The notes under the pieces are model-generated. The model was not told the DNA's origin, did no database searches, and saw only the letters and a list, made by a program, of their open reading frames with translations. A DNA stretch of 64,000 nt from Geothrix fuzhouensis (GTDB taxonomy: Bacteria; Acidobacteriota; Holophagae; Holophagales; Holophagaceae), in contig NZ_JANHMQ010000001.1 of assembly GCF_024609325.1 (NCBI RefSeq), forward strand, positions 186,001 to 250,000, in the 5' to 3' direction. The position numbers were made by a program, and so were the translations under genes. Of the stretch, positions 8,701-16,581 are shown one piece after another (within the stretch, counting starts at the first letter, position 1; every line of letters begins with the position of its first letter).

Positions 8701-9455
8701 CTCTTGGCCGCGACAAAGCTGGTGATGACAGGAGCCGCGATCACAGTGAGCGTGGCCCCACTGCTGTTCAGCGTCCCAGCGGCGTTGGTCAAGGCACAAC
8801 GATACTGGGTACCGGTGTCGCTCAAGGAGGTGGCGGCTGTGGTGTAGCTGGCGCTCGTGGCGCCCGTGCCGCCGGACACGTTCGCCCAGGTGGTTCCGTT
8901 CGTGCTGGATTGCCATTGATAGGTAGCGACCGGGCTGGCATCCGGCACCACGGTGAAGGTGGCCGTAGCACCGGCCGTCACACTCGCGTTGGCAGGCTGG
9001 GTGGTGATGGCGAGCCACCGTACGGTCAGTGTGGCCGCTGTGCTGGTGGCATCCGGGCTAACGGTGTTGGTGGCCACGGCGCGAAACTGGGCGCCATTGT
9101 CCGCCTTGACCGTGGCGGCGGTGGTATAGGTCGCGCTGATGGCACCGGGGATCGCTGTCCAGGTGGTGCCACCGTCGCTGCTGCGCTGCCAGGTGAAGGT
9201 GGGCGCAGGTGTGCCGCTGGCCGCGGCGGTGAAGGTGGCTGTGCTGCCCGCGTTCACGGTCTGGCTCACGGGCTGGGTGGTGATCAGGGGAGCCGTATTT
9301 GGGTTGGTAGTTCCGCCACCACCTCCGCCTCCACCTCCGCAGGCCATGGTCAGGATGAGTGCCGCCTGGGCTAGAAACAGCCCCGCGGAACGCCAGGAGA
9401 AGGGGGATGACTCCCTCTTAGTGGATAGTGGTGGCCTCTGCGCTGCCATATTCAT
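5775..9455 (-). CDS. Giant secreted lipoprotein: Ig-like repeats plus C-terminal FGE-like domain
   Basis: A 1226-residue protein. Residues 24-39 form a lipoprotein signal ending in the lipobox LTMAC (Cys39), followed by nine glycines. Two Ig-like domains with TFTWQ/TYQWQ cores follow (about 55-240), then a GTGTVDHGIGAV-type domain, four nearly identical 85-residue domains (about 320-660), two further domains of the GTGSIDQG type, and a carbohydrate-module-like stretch. Residues about 946-1226 are a formylglycine-generating-enzyme/SUMF1 fold (VPAGNFTMGE, FRLPTEAEYEYACRAG, YDMIGNVWEL, YKGGSW, EYAGFRV). The paired active-site cysteines of true FGE are absent after GGSW, so a binding or structural role is more likely than sulfatase activation. 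The ATG has ggag 8 bases upstream. Location: outer membrane or cell surface (inferred). Confidence 0.85.
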   Translation of the reverse strand: MNMAAQRPPLSTKRESSPFSWRSAGLFLAQAALILTMACGGGGGGGGGTTNPNTAPLITTQPVSQTVNAGSTATFTAAASGTPAPTFTWQRSSDGGTTWTAIPGAISATYTTAATVKADNGAQFRAVATNTVSPDATSTAATLTVRWLAITTQPANASVTAGATATFTVVPDASPVATYQWQSSTNGTTWANVSGGTGATSASYTTAATSLSDTGTQYRCALTNAAGTLNSSGATLTVIAAPVITSFVAAKSPVTTGTGTTLTAVFTGGTGTVDHGIGAVASGVAVPTGNLATTTIFTLTVTNATGTAVTLPVTATVVAAPTTPVVTAPASVTANKAGYTASVPAQAGSTYAWTITNGSITAGATTTSITFTAGASGSAIPSCIVTNAAGTASTAGTATCAIVAPPTTPVVTAPASVTASQAGYTASVPAQAGSTYAWTITNGSITAGATTTSITFTAGASGSTVPSCIVTNAAGTASTAGTATCAIVAPPTTPVVTAPASVTASQAGYTASVPAQAGSTYAWTITNGTITAGATTISITFTAGASGNTTPSCIVTNAAGTASTAGTATCAIVAAPTTPVVTAPANVTASQAGYTASVPAQAGSTYAWTITNGTITAGATTTSITFTAGASGSTISSCIVTNAAGTASTAGTATSTIVAAPAITDFTASGGLSTITITNGFSTTLSFTFSGGTGSIDQGVGSVTSLGTKNVSPTVTTTYTLTVTNGVSTPATAQVTVNVVDPPVITSFTAADSSIPSGTSTTLTGAFTGGTGSVDQGVGAVTTAVAKTTGNLTATTTFTLTVTNTATTPATATATATVTVGNTLTVNITGLGNLPGNVVVTGPGGYTSAVLTAATQTLSGLADGDYTITPATVTDPSQPGQGRGVDGTGTPGTLGPANLQRYPAVLSLTQTLALAGTNTATVAVDYPAPYLTVTVPGTSTSSGVSTSIDLVLVPAGNFTMGETESVIGSDPWTQPSHGVTLGKAFYIAKVPCTQAQWVAIMNNNPAHFTTFNGFPDPNELTRPVDTVDFNAITTTSTGFLDMLNSASASVLTGPLAGSSFRLPTEAEYEYACRAGSGSTVLNVPDPLNNNYYFGSYDPGGGDPAVILLVQQYMWYADNSNLTTQPVAQKLPNAWGLYDMIGNVWELCRDDWHTDYSVTGAGIPPLPIDGSAWLDATPNIQHSYKGGSWYGPAGNGQSKRRGPYPLNTNPPDPANEYAGFRVVLPLP
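7477..8496 (-). repeat. Four tandem 255-bp coding repeats
   Basis: Units begin at 7477, 7732, 7987 and 8242, each exactly 255 bases and differing at only scattered positions. Each encodes one Ig-like domain with the core QAGSTYAWTITNGSITAG and a VTNAAGTASTAGTAT strand. The near identity at the DNA level points to recent duplication or gene conversion, and copy number may vary between strains. Confidence 0.95.
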
Positions 9456-9610
9456 GACTGTCTCCAGGCTTGTGGAATACAGTGAGTTCAGGATGGGTCA
9501 TCGTCAAGGAATGTTAATGAAATTAATAAGTTATCGATAGTGTAAACAATTTATACATTTAAGTTTTTTTCATGTAGTTGTACCCAAAATTACCTCAAAT
9601 TAATAATTGA
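9456..9610 (-). promoter_or_regulatory. AT-rich upstream region of the giant lipoprotein gene
   Basis: From about 9510 to 9610 the DNA is strikingly AT-rich compared with its GC-rich surroundings. On the minus strand a TATAAA hexamer lies 17 bases after ACTACA, and TTTACA and TTGACG hexamers occur closer to the gene, so several sigma-70-like promoters are possible and none is decisive. Such AT-rich tracts often serve as promoters with UP elements or as binding sites for xenogeneic silencers. Confidence 0.4.
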
Positions 9611-9965
9611 GCCTTAGCCGTAGAACCTGAATCAACAACTATTGAGATTGATATTCAGGACCATGAATGGCTGCACCTAAGAGAAGTTCGTGGGTCTTTG
9701 CAAGACTTCCTGACCGAAGTTCCATATGGATCCAGCGAGAAATCCCGTGCCCCGCTCGGGTTTGATAGGAATGGGGGTGCTTGGATTCTGACTACAGGAC
9801 GGGGTTGAGGCGGAGAAGGTCGAAGGCCTATTGCTGGAGGGGACTGGGCGTCGGGAAGAGGGTGTTCGCGACCTTGTTACTGAGGTCGTCATTCCCGCTC
9901 AAAATGGCGATCTGACCGAGGAACTACAGATTTTTCTTCACGCAAACTTTGCGTGGAACGCCTGA
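9611..9965 (+). pseudogene. Frameshifted coding remnant of unknown family
   Basis: Two adjacent plus-strand frames read like protein but carry no start codon. Frame one (9611-9808) includes DHEWLHLREVRGSLQDFL and ends at TGA. Frame two (9792-9965) includes VEGLLLEGTGRREEGVRDL and ends at TGA 9963-9965. Joining them needs a single frameshift near 9800. The composition (many Glu, Leu and Arg in amphipathic order) is protein-like, but I recognise no family. It could be chance, so confidence is low. Confidence 0.3.
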
Positions 9966-10038
9966 ACATGTCCGGGTAAGAGGGCTTGTGAGGGCAGAAT
10001 CCTGTCTTTCCAAACGGCCACCCAAGGTCGCGGCATCC

Positions 10039-10078
10039 AAAAAAAGAGCAGCCCCTGGTGGCCAGGAGCTGCTCTTTG
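10039..10078 (-). terminator. Rho-independent terminator of the OprP-like porin gene
   Basis: On the minus strand the arms aaagagcagc and gctgctcttt flank a short loop (itself partly paired, cctgg/ccagg) and run into seven Ts. It lies 20 bases past the porin stop. Confidence 0.85.
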
Positions 10079-10097
10079 CCGCGCTGCGTGCGGTGGA

Positions 10098-11351
10098 TCA
10101 GAACGCGACCACAAGGGCGGCCACGACGGTGTTGCCGCCCTGTTCTCCGGTCTCGGTTCCAGATGGCTTGAGGAAATTCTTGCTGCGGGCGATGTAGTTC
10201 AGCTTGACGTTGGCGGCCTTCGCCTTTTCTGGAACCCAGGCGTAGGTGTAGCCCACCGTCATCTCGGTGTATTTGGGGGTGTAATCGACGGGGGCGCCGT
10301 TGGCCAGGAGCGCGACGCCGGGCGCGCTCTCGGTGTAGGGGTTGTAGGCGGTGTACCACTGGTCACCGCTATTGAAGTTCATGAAGTCGTAGCGGGCCAT
10401 GACGCTGTGGTGGCCGACGGTGTAGCCACCGGTGACGTAGTAGCTCGTGAACTTCTGGTCCAGATGCTCACGTTTCACCGTGGGCGCGCTGGCGGCAAGG
10501 GTGGGGAAGCGGCGGCCGAGCAGGCCTGTCATGTATTCCGCGGTGAGCGTCCAGGTGCCGTCCTGATAGGTGTAGAACGCGCCAAGATTGGTGGTCTTGT
10601 CCTTGTGGTCGTAGATGGCCGTCTGGGTGGGCCAGACACCGCCGGGGTTCGCGGCGATGGCCCTGGATGGATTGGCCTTGTCGGCCACGTCGGTGGAGCC
10701 CTGGAGGGTGTAGACGGCGAACTTGTGGAACTTGGCGGCACCGAACTCAAGCCGGAACACGAAGTCCTTCTGGGCATTGGTGTCGTTGGTCTTGCCCGAA
10801 GTGGCGTCGTTCATGCCGTTGAACACGGCGAGGGTGGCCTTGCCCCCGAATGCCTTGGGGTCGCCAAAGGCGTAGCCGAGGGCCAGCCCGCGGTCCCGCT
10901 TGTCACCGAACATCCGACCCAGCTGGCTACGCTCGGCGAACAGCAGCTCGGTGGAGCTCATCACGCCTTCGTAGGTCTGGAGGTTCTTGAACTGGCCGAC
11001 CTTCACGTCGAACCCGGCACCCGCCTTCCAGACGATGAAGGCGTCCTGCAGGATGATGGGGTTCGAAGTTCCCACCGAAATGGAGGGGTCGAACATGACT
11101 TCGTAATCCACGTCCTGGGCCACGTTCCCGTAGAGTTTGATCTCCGACCGACGGATGGAGAAGGTGTTCTCCTTGAACTCGCTGCGGAGGTTGTAGTACC
11201 CACCCGGAGCAGCACTGTTGTACCTGAGGTTGCTGTCCAGCATCTGGGTGTACCAGAGCTGGATGTCGCCGCCGATCTTCACCGTCTGGGCGGCGGCGGG
11301 CAGGGCCACGAGAGCGAGAACGGCCAAGCCGAAATGGTGGATGCGCTGCAT
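10098..11351 (-). CDS. Phosphate-selective porin O/P family outer-membrane protein
   Basis: A 417-residue beta-barrel protein with a cleavable signal peptide (LAVLALVALPAAAQ, cleavage after residue 21). The mature protein has the OprO/OprP-type pattern: KIGGDIQLWYTQ strand at the start, FSIRRSEIKLYGNVAQDVDYEVMFD, then DAFIVWKAGAGFDVKVGQFK, a conserved stretch in the family, and a terminal aromatic residue (ALVVAF) for BAM recognition. Family members conduct phosphate or other anions, but specificity cannot be read here. The ATG has taggag upstream. It is divergent from a different type of porin, and the two share a 486-base control region. Confidence 0.85.
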   Translation of the reverse strand: MQRIHHFGLAVLALVALPAAAQTVKIGGDIQLWYTQMLDSNLRYNSAAPGGYYNLRSEFKENTFSIRRSEIKLYGNVAQDVDYEVMFDPSISVGTSNPIILQDAFIVWKAGAGFDVKVGQFKNLQTYEGVMSSTELLFAERSQLGRMFGDKRDRGLALGYAFGDPKAFGGKATLAVFNGMNDATSGKTNDTNAQKDFVFRLEFGAAKFHKFAVYTLQGSTDVADKANPSRAIAANPGGVWPTQTAIYDHKDKTTNLGAFYTYQDGTWTLTAEYMTGLLGRRFPTLAASAPTVKREHLDQKFTSYYVTGGYTVGHHSVMARYDFMNFNSGDQWYTAYNPYTESAPGVALLANGAPVDYTPKYTEMTVGYTYAWVPEKAKAANVKLNYIARSKNFLKPSGTETGEQGGNTVVAALVVAF

Positions 11352-11837
11352 GGAATCTCCTAGAGGGCCGACAGGCCGATGGGAGAAAGGTTCCCGACTT
11401 CCTGTGACATGGCCGCGAAGACCGTGGTCCGGTCCTGTGCCAGAGGGGTGAATTCATGCCAGAGCAGTTTGATCCCGGTTTTCTACACGAGGCTGGCGCT
11501 TATAAGGGTCTTGATTTCACCAGCCAGGTCACGATTCTTCACAAGAACTAATCTGAGTTGGTCCCACCTTGCGCAGATGTCGCGTCTACCTGCCCAGCCA
11601 GTGGCAGGCGAGGTGTTGCCACACCTTTGTGTCCATCGTCACAACCATCGGAACTTTTAGACCATTTTCAATAGACGTAAGGAGTCCCCCCGTTTAGCTT
11701 GAATCCGTTCGATCCAACTCCAGATCCCGAGCGTTCGATGTCCCAGACATCTGGTGGTCAGACCTGAATCCACTGCTCCTTCCTTCCGGCCTCTCAATCA
11801 CTCAATCCCTCCCAACCCTCCCTCACTAGGAGCCCAA
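11352..11837. promoter_or_regulatory. Shared intergenic region between two divergent porin genes
   Basis: No gene is visible. Both flanking starts have good ribosome binding sites (aggag on each side). The middle part, about 11490-11700, is less GC-rich than the genes and should hold the divergent promoters, but no pair of hexamers is convincing enough to name. No obvious operator palindrome was found. Confidence 0.5.
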
Positions 11838-13043
11838 ATGCATAGGAAATACATCACGCTGGTTGCCGCCGCGCTTGTCGCTGGCACTGCCTTCGCACAG
11901 TCCGGCCCAACGGTTTACGGCGTCGCCGACTTGTCCGTCGAATCCGTCTCGGCCACCGGTGCCACCGCTGGTGCGGTGGGGAATGACATCCCCAGCCGTA
12001 TCCGGCTGAACGCCAACAGTTCCCTGCTCGGCGTCAAGGGCAAGTACGACGTGGGCAACGGCAATGCTGTCATCTACCAGTTCGAAACCTATATCGACCT
12101 GGGGAACAACGAATATGCCGGCATCAACGCTCCGGCCACGAGTGCCACCGGATCGACCATCACGACTGCCGGCCTGAATGGCAGCAGCACCAGCATGTTT
12201 GGGGGCCGCCGGGATACCTTCCTGGGCATGACGGGTGACTGGGGCACCCTGAAGGCAGGCTACATGACCACGGGCTTCCGTGGCGCGACCGCCAAGGCTG
12301 ATCTGGCACCCGGCTCCACGGGCGTCACGGCCAGCTATGAGGTGTTCGGCTACGCCGGGGCGGGGAAGAACTGGTTCCAGCGCTACCCCTCGATCATGTA
12401 CACGACGCCGACCTTCAGCGGCTTCTCTGCGGCCGTCACCTACATTCCGAACACCACCAAGGCGGTCGAAAATGGTCAGGTCGACCCCGGAGGCTGGGAT
12501 GTCCTGGCCCGCTACGAAAACAAGCTCTTCCATGTCACTTTCGTTCACACCGATCTGAAGGACGTTACCTTCGGTGGCTTCGCTTCGGAGACCAACAAAT
12601 CCGACGCGCTCTTTGCTGGTATCAGTTTCCCCACCGGCACCAGCGTCAGCGCGATGTACAACATGAGCAAGGCGACGCTCCTGCCCACCACCGTTGGCGC
12701 CACCAGCTTCGAAATGAAGCAGAATTCCTTCTATATCGGGGTCAAGCAGGTCGTGGGCCCGCATGAGTTCATGGTGAACTACCAGTCCGCCCCCAAGCAC
12801 ACGGGAACTAATCTCCCTGCCACTGGTGCTTATGCTGAAGCGGATTCCGGCGCGAGTTCCATCGCCGCCCGGTACGGTTACAACCTCTTCAAGAACACCC
12901 AGCTGTTCGTGCTCTACGCGGCCATCACCAACGAGGCTCAGTCGGCTATCAACTTCAACGTCGGTGCCATCGGCACTGCTGGCCAAGTCAAGGCCGGTGC
13001 GGATCCGAAGGCTTTCGGCGCAGGTCTCCGGTTCGTGTTCTAA
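11838..13043 (+). CDS. Gram-negative general porin (betaproteobacterial type)
   Basis: A 401-residue outer-membrane porin. The signal peptide MHRKYITLVAAALVAGTAFA is followed by QSGPTVYGVADLSVESVS, the typical first strand of Neisseria/Burkholderia-type trimeric porins. SRIRLNANSSLLGVKGKYDVGNG matches the S-R-x-G-x-(R/K)-G strand, FGGRRDTFLGMTGDWGTLKAGYM the eyelet-loop region, and the protein ends GAGLRFVF with terminal Phe. It forms a passive pore for small solutes. The ATG at 11838 follows aggagcccaa; an upstream GTG frame at 11754 would remove the signal peptide from the N-terminus and is rejected. The adjacent liv operon suggests supply of amino acids or amides, which is inference. Confidence 0.87.
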   Translation: MHRKYITLVAAALVAGTAFAQSGPTVYGVADLSVESVSATGATAGAVGNDIPSRIRLNANSSLLGVKGKYDVGNGNAVIYQFETYIDLGNNEYAGINAPATSATGSTITTAGLNGSSTSMFGGRRDTFLGMTGDWGTLKAGYMTTGFRGATAKADLAPGSTGVTASYEVFGYAGAGKNWFQRYPSIMYTTPTFSGFSAAVTYIPNTTKAVENGQVDPGGWDVLARYENKLFHVTFVHTDLKDVTFGGFASETNKSDALFAGISFPTGTSVSAMYNMSKATLLPTTVGATSFEMKQNSFYIGVKQVVGPHEFMVNYQSAPKHTGTNLPATGAYAEADSGASSIAARYGYNLFKNTQLFVLYAAITNEAQSAINFNVGAIGTAGQVKAGADPKAFGAGLRFVF

Positions 13044-13059
13044 ATTCTTGCTTCTTCCC

Positions 13060-13090
13060 AAAAAAACGGGCGCTTTGCGCCCGTTTTTTT
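13060..13090 (+). terminator. Rho-independent terminator of the porin gene
   Basis: Arms aaaaaaacgggcgc and gcgcccgttttttt enclose tttg, giving a stable hairpin with a T tract 16 bases past the stop. The A-rich 5' arm means it could work in both directions. Confidence 0.9.
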
Positions 13091-13407
13091 GTTCGACGAA
13101 AAGGCCCTCTGATTCTGGGGTTACCCATCAGGTGGTTACCGCTCAGTGGGTGCAGCTGTATCGAGTGATCCAGGTGGATCGAAGAGAGGTCCGTCCAGCC
13201 CTGGTTCTTTCCTCTAGGAGTGAAGTTAAGACTTCGAATTGGCAAGTGATTGGCATGCCCCTTGGGGAAGCCGAAAGCCTTGTGTGACAGGCGCCACAGA
13301 TAATCGAGGCATGGGTGATATTTGGGGTTTGCCGGGTGATTTTCAAGACTCCAAAGCGTAGAATGATGGACACCATCCACCCCCAACTCTCTTGCACTGG
13401 AGCTGCC
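13091..13407 (+). promoter_or_regulatory. Upstream region of the liv operon
   Basis: No gene is visible in these 317 bases. The stretch just before livK (13310-13380) is locally AT-richer and contains tagaat near 13361 as a possible -10 element, without a good -35 partner. This is the natural place for the liv operon promoter. Confidence 0.35.
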
Positions 13408-14550
13408 ATGCGAAAGCACCTCTTGGCCCTGGGCGCCGTTCTCGCCCTCTCTCCGTGTCTCCTGGCGCAGAAGATCGGCGTCATCAATTCCATGAGCGGC
13501 CCCGAGGCCCCCATCGGGGAGCACATCACCAACGGCATCAAGCTCGCGGAAGAGGACCTCAAGAAGAAGGGCATCAATCTGCAGCTCGTCTGGGAGGACG
13601 ACACGGGCAAGCCACAGATTTCCATGAGCGCCATGGAGAAGCTGGCCACCCGCGACAACGTCGTGGGCGTGGTGGGCCCCTACACCTCGGCCTGCTCCAA
13701 TGCCGTGGCCAAGCTGGCGGAGAAGTACCGTGTGCCCCTGCTGATCCCTGCCGCGGCCAAGGAGGAGATCACGCGCCAGGGCCTCAAGTACGTCTTCCGC
13801 ATGAATGCGCCCGCGGACAAGTATGCCTCCAGCCTCATTGACGCGGCGTCTTCCCTCGGCAAGCCGAAGACCATCGCCTTCATCTACGAAAACACCGATT
13901 TCGGCACCTCCACCACCAAGACCGCCAAGGAATATGTGGCCAAGAAGGGCATGCAGGTCGTCGCTGACGAACCCTATCCCAAGGGCGCGGCAGACTACCG
14001 CTCTACCCTTGCCAAAGTGAAATCGAAGAATCCCGATCTGGTGTTCATGGTGTCCTACGTGGCCGACGCCATCCTGCTCATGCGGCAGTCGAAGGAAGTG
14101 GGCCTGCAGCCTCAGGCCTTCCTGGGCGCCGGTGCGGGCTTCACCACCCCCGAGTTCGCGAAGGAAAGAGCGATCTCCGAAGACGTCATCTCCTGCACCC
14201 AGTGGACCGGTGATGTGAACTGGCCCGGCGCGAAGGAGTTCGAAGCCCGCTTCAAGGCCAAGTTTGGTAAGGAACCCACCTACCATGCCGCTTGTGCCTA
14301 CGCGTCCATGATCATCATGGCCGAGACGGCCAAGAAGGCTGGTGACCGCGTCAAGACTCGGGATGCCCTGAAGGCCGGCAAATGGAACGGCGTCATGGGC
14401 GAGGTCCAGTTCGCCGACTACGAAGGGTTCACGAACCAGAACAACCACCAGATGCTGGTGCAGCAAATCATCAACGGAAACTACGAGACGGTGCTGCCCG
14501 CCAAGTTCGCCACCAAGAAGGCGGTCTTCCCCTTCCCGAAGTGGAAGTGA
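13408..14550 (+). CDS. livK: Branched-chain amino acid/amide ABC transporter substrate-binding protein
   Basis: A 380-residue periplasmic binding protein of the LivJ/LivK family (type I periplasmic fold). The signal peptide MRKHLLALGAVLALSPCLLA is followed by QKIGVINSMSGPEAPIGEHI, the family's opening strand and first ligand loop. VVGPYTSACSNAV is the conserved segment that contacts the ligand's carboxylate, and YEPYP-like EPYPKGAADYRSTLAKVK follows the hinge. It hands its ligand to the LivHM permease. The start was chosen for the signal peptide and ggag upstream. Substrate could be Leu/Ile/Val, urea, short amides or aromatic acids; the sequence alone does not decide. Confidence 0.88.
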   Translation: MRKHLLALGAVLALSPCLLAQKIGVINSMSGPEAPIGEHITNGIKLAEEDLKKKGINLQLVWEDDTGKPQISMSAMEKLATRDNVVGVVGPYTSACSNAVAKLAEKYRVPLLIPAAAKEEITRQGLKYVFRMNAPADKYASSLIDAASSLGKPKTIAFIYENTDFGTSTTKTAKEYVAKKGMQVVADEPYPKGAADYRSTLAKVKSKNPDLVFMVSYVADAILLMRQSKEVGLQPQAFLGAGAGFTTPEFAKERAISEDVISCTQWTGDVNWPGAKEFEARFKAKFGKEPTYHAACAYASMIIMAETAKKAGDRVKTRDALKAGKWNGVMGEVQFADYEGFTNQNNHQMLVQQIINGNYETVLPAKFATKKAVFPFPKWK

Positions 14551-14597
14551 GGCCGAATTCTGCCGGGGGTCCCGCGCTGCTGCGCGCACACCCCCGT

Positions 14598-14626
14598 GTC
14601 CCAGTCCGGCTGAGCCGGACTGGGAC
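14598..14626 (+). promoter_or_regulatory. Perfect hairpin between livK and livH
   Basis: Arms gtcccagtccggct (14598-14611) and agccggactgggac (14613-14626) are exact complements around one central base. Only three Ts follow, so full termination is unlikely. Such intercistronic stems commonly act as partial terminators or as 3' ends that protect the upstream message, allowing more binding protein than permease. Confidence 0.7.
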
Positions 14627-14651
14627 TTTCCCTCCGGAGCCTTGAGAAACC

Positions 14652-15521
14652 ATGGCCGTCTTCCTTCAATCCCTTATCAGCGGCGTCCTGATCGGTGGCG
14701 TGTACGCGCTCATCGGCATCGGGCTCACGCTCATCTTCGGTGTGATGCGGGTCGTCAACTTTGCGCACGGCGACATCATGATGGTCGGGATGTATCTCAC
14801 CTACCTGCTGTTCACGCTGATGGGCATTGATCCCTTCGTGTCCGTGCTCATCAGCTTTCCACTGATGTTCCTCTTCGGAGGTTTCCTTCAGAAGGTCTTC
14901 ATCAACCGCGTGCTCAACGCCGTGGCCCAGAACCAGATCCTGTTGACCATCGGGCTCGGCCTCATCATGAGCAACACGGTGATGCTGATCTTCACGTCGG
15001 ATTACAAGATCCTCACCACCTCGTATTCCTCCTCCACCATCCAGGTGGGCGGCGGGGTCTCGGTATCCGTGCCTCTGCTGGTCTCCTTCCTGATCACGGC
15101 CGCCATCACGGCGGCGTTGGGTTGGTTCCTGTTGAAAACCGACACGGGCCAGGCCATCCGAGCCACGGCGCAGGACCGGGATGCGGCGCAGCTCATGGGC
15201 ATCAACGTCAGCCGTATGTCTGTCATCGCCTTTGGTCTCGGCGCTGCCCTGGCGGGCACTGCCGGCGCGCTGATCTCCCCGACCTACTACATCTTCCCGC
15301 AGGTGGGCAGTACCTTTACCCTGAAGGCCTTCGTCATCACGGTGCTCGGCGGCATGGGCAGCGTGGTGGGCGCCACCTTGGGCGGAATCCTCATCGGCGT
15401 CACCGAATCCATGAGCGCGGTCTACATCTCATCCGGCTGGAAGGATGTTGTGGTCTTCGTGCTCTTCCTGCTCGTACTCCTCTTCAAGCCCTCGGGCCTG
15501 ATGGGCAAGTCGCGGACCTGA
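14652..15521 (+). CDS. livH: Branched-chain amino acid ABC transporter permease LivH
   Basis: A 289-residue inner-membrane permease with about eight helices. The N-terminus LISGVLIGGVYALIGIGLTL and FGVMRVVNFAHGDIMMVGMY are hallmark LivH segments. The coupling region RATAQDRDAAQLMGINVSRM (the EAA-like loop that touches the ATPases) and the closing GGMGSVVGATLGGILIG stretch are intact. It pairs with LivM to form the channel. The gene opens the permease part of the operon after the hairpin, with a ggag/ttgag purine stretch before the ATG. Confidence 0.93.
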   Translation: MAVFLQSLISGVLIGGVYALIGIGLTLIFGVMRVVNFAHGDIMMVGMYLTYLLFTLMGIDPFVSVLISFPLMFLFGGFLQKVFINRVLNAVAQNQILLTIGLGLIMSNTVMLIFTSDYKILTTSYSSSTIQVGGGVSVSVPLLVSFLITAAITAALGWFLLKTDTGQAIRATAQDRDAAQLMGINVSRMSVIAFGLGAALAGTAGALISPTYYIFPQVGSTFTLKAFVITVLGGMGSVVGATLGGILIGVTESMSAVYISSGWKDVVVFVLFLLVLLFKPSGLMGKSRT

Positions 15522-15531
15522 GGAGATCGAC

Positions 15532-16581
15532 ATGACCAAGACCATTCTCAAGGCTGCGATCGGCCTCCTGTTTCTGGCGGCCCTGCTGGTGATTCCCCGG
15601 TACGTGGAGAGCCCCTACGCCCTGCACATGATGATCCTGCTCTTTCTAAGTGTGTCCCAGGGGCAGAGCTGGAACATCCTGGGCGGCTATGCAGGGCAGT
15701 ATTCCGTAGGCCACGCCGCCTACTTCGGGGTGGGGGCCTACACCACCATGATGCTCATGTATTCCAGGCAGGTCGTTCCCTGGGTGGGTGTCTGGGTGGG
15801 CGTGGCGATCGTGATCGTGGTGGCGCTCGTGATCGGCAGCATCTGCTTCCGGTTGCGTGGCCCGTACTTCGTGCTGGCCTCCATCGCCGTGGCCGAGATC
15901 ATGCGGCTTTCCGCCATCAACCTGACAACCCTCACCAATGGCGCCGAGGGCATCCTGGCCACGGAGATTCCTGCTTTCAAGATCGGGGGGCGGGTGATCA
16001 CGGATTTCCTCACCAAGGTCCCCTTCTATTACATCGGCCTCTTTCTGGCCCTGTTCACCATTGCGATCACATACTGGGTGCAGCACTCCAAGCTGGGCTA
16101 CTATTTCCAGGCCATTAGGGAGGACCAGGACGCGGCGCATTCCCTGGGCATCCACATCACGGCCTACAAGAACATCGGCCTGGTGATCTCCGCGGTGCTG
16201 ACCTCTCTGGCTGGCGCCTTCTACGGCATCTATGTGGGGTTCGTCGATCCGCCGACGGTCCTCGGGCTGGATGTCTCCGTCCAGATCATGCTGATCTGCA
16301 TCATAGGCGGCATGGGGACCATCTGGGGCCCAGTGCTCGGTTCTTTGTTGCTGGTGCCTCTGTCCGAGGCGCTTCGCAGCAACATGATCACCGAGGGCCT
16401 GGTGAAGATCGGTTTTGTGAGCGCAGATTCGAGAATCGGGCTCTTCCTCAAGGAGAATCTCGCCCACGCGCATGTCCTGCTCTACGGCATCCTCGTGGTG
16501 CTGGTGATCCTCTTCATGCCGGATGGGCTCATGGGCTTTATCAAAAAGTTGGCCCCGCGCCGTAATCGGGAGGCGGTCTGA
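15532..16581 (+). CDS. livM: Branched-chain amino acid ABC transporter permease LivM
   Basis: A 349-residue inner-membrane permease, partner of LivH. Family segments are clear: QGQSWNILGGYAGQYSVGHA early, the coupling loop AIREDQDAAHSLGIHITAYK, then LAGAFYGIYVGFVDP and the closing IIGGMGTIWGPVLGSLLLV. The start follows livH by 10 bases with aggaga upstream, and the TGA overlaps the livG ATG by one base (TGATG). Confidence 0.93.
   Translation: MTKTILKAAIGLLFLAALLVIPRYVESPYALHMMILLFLSVSQGQSWNILGGYAGQYSVGHAAYFGVGAYTTMMLMYSRQVVPWVGVWVGVAIVIVVALVIGSICFRLRGPYFVLASIAVAEIMRLSAINLTTLTNGAEGILATEIPAFKIGGRVITDFLTKVPFYYIGLFLALFTIAITYWVQHSKLGYYFQAIREDQDAAHSLGIHITAYKNIGLVISAVLTSLAGAFYGIYVGFVDPPTVLGLDVSVQIMLICIIGGMGTIWGPVLGSLLLVPLSEALRSNMITEGLVKIGFVSADSRIGLFLKENLAHAHVLLYGILVVLVILFMPDGLMGFIKKLAPRRNREAV

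Noticed and set aside
5298-9965. Genomic island inserted at tRNA-Arg
   Set aside because: No integrase gene and no duplicate of the tRNA 3' end was found at the other side of the accessory patch, so an integrated element cannot be supported.
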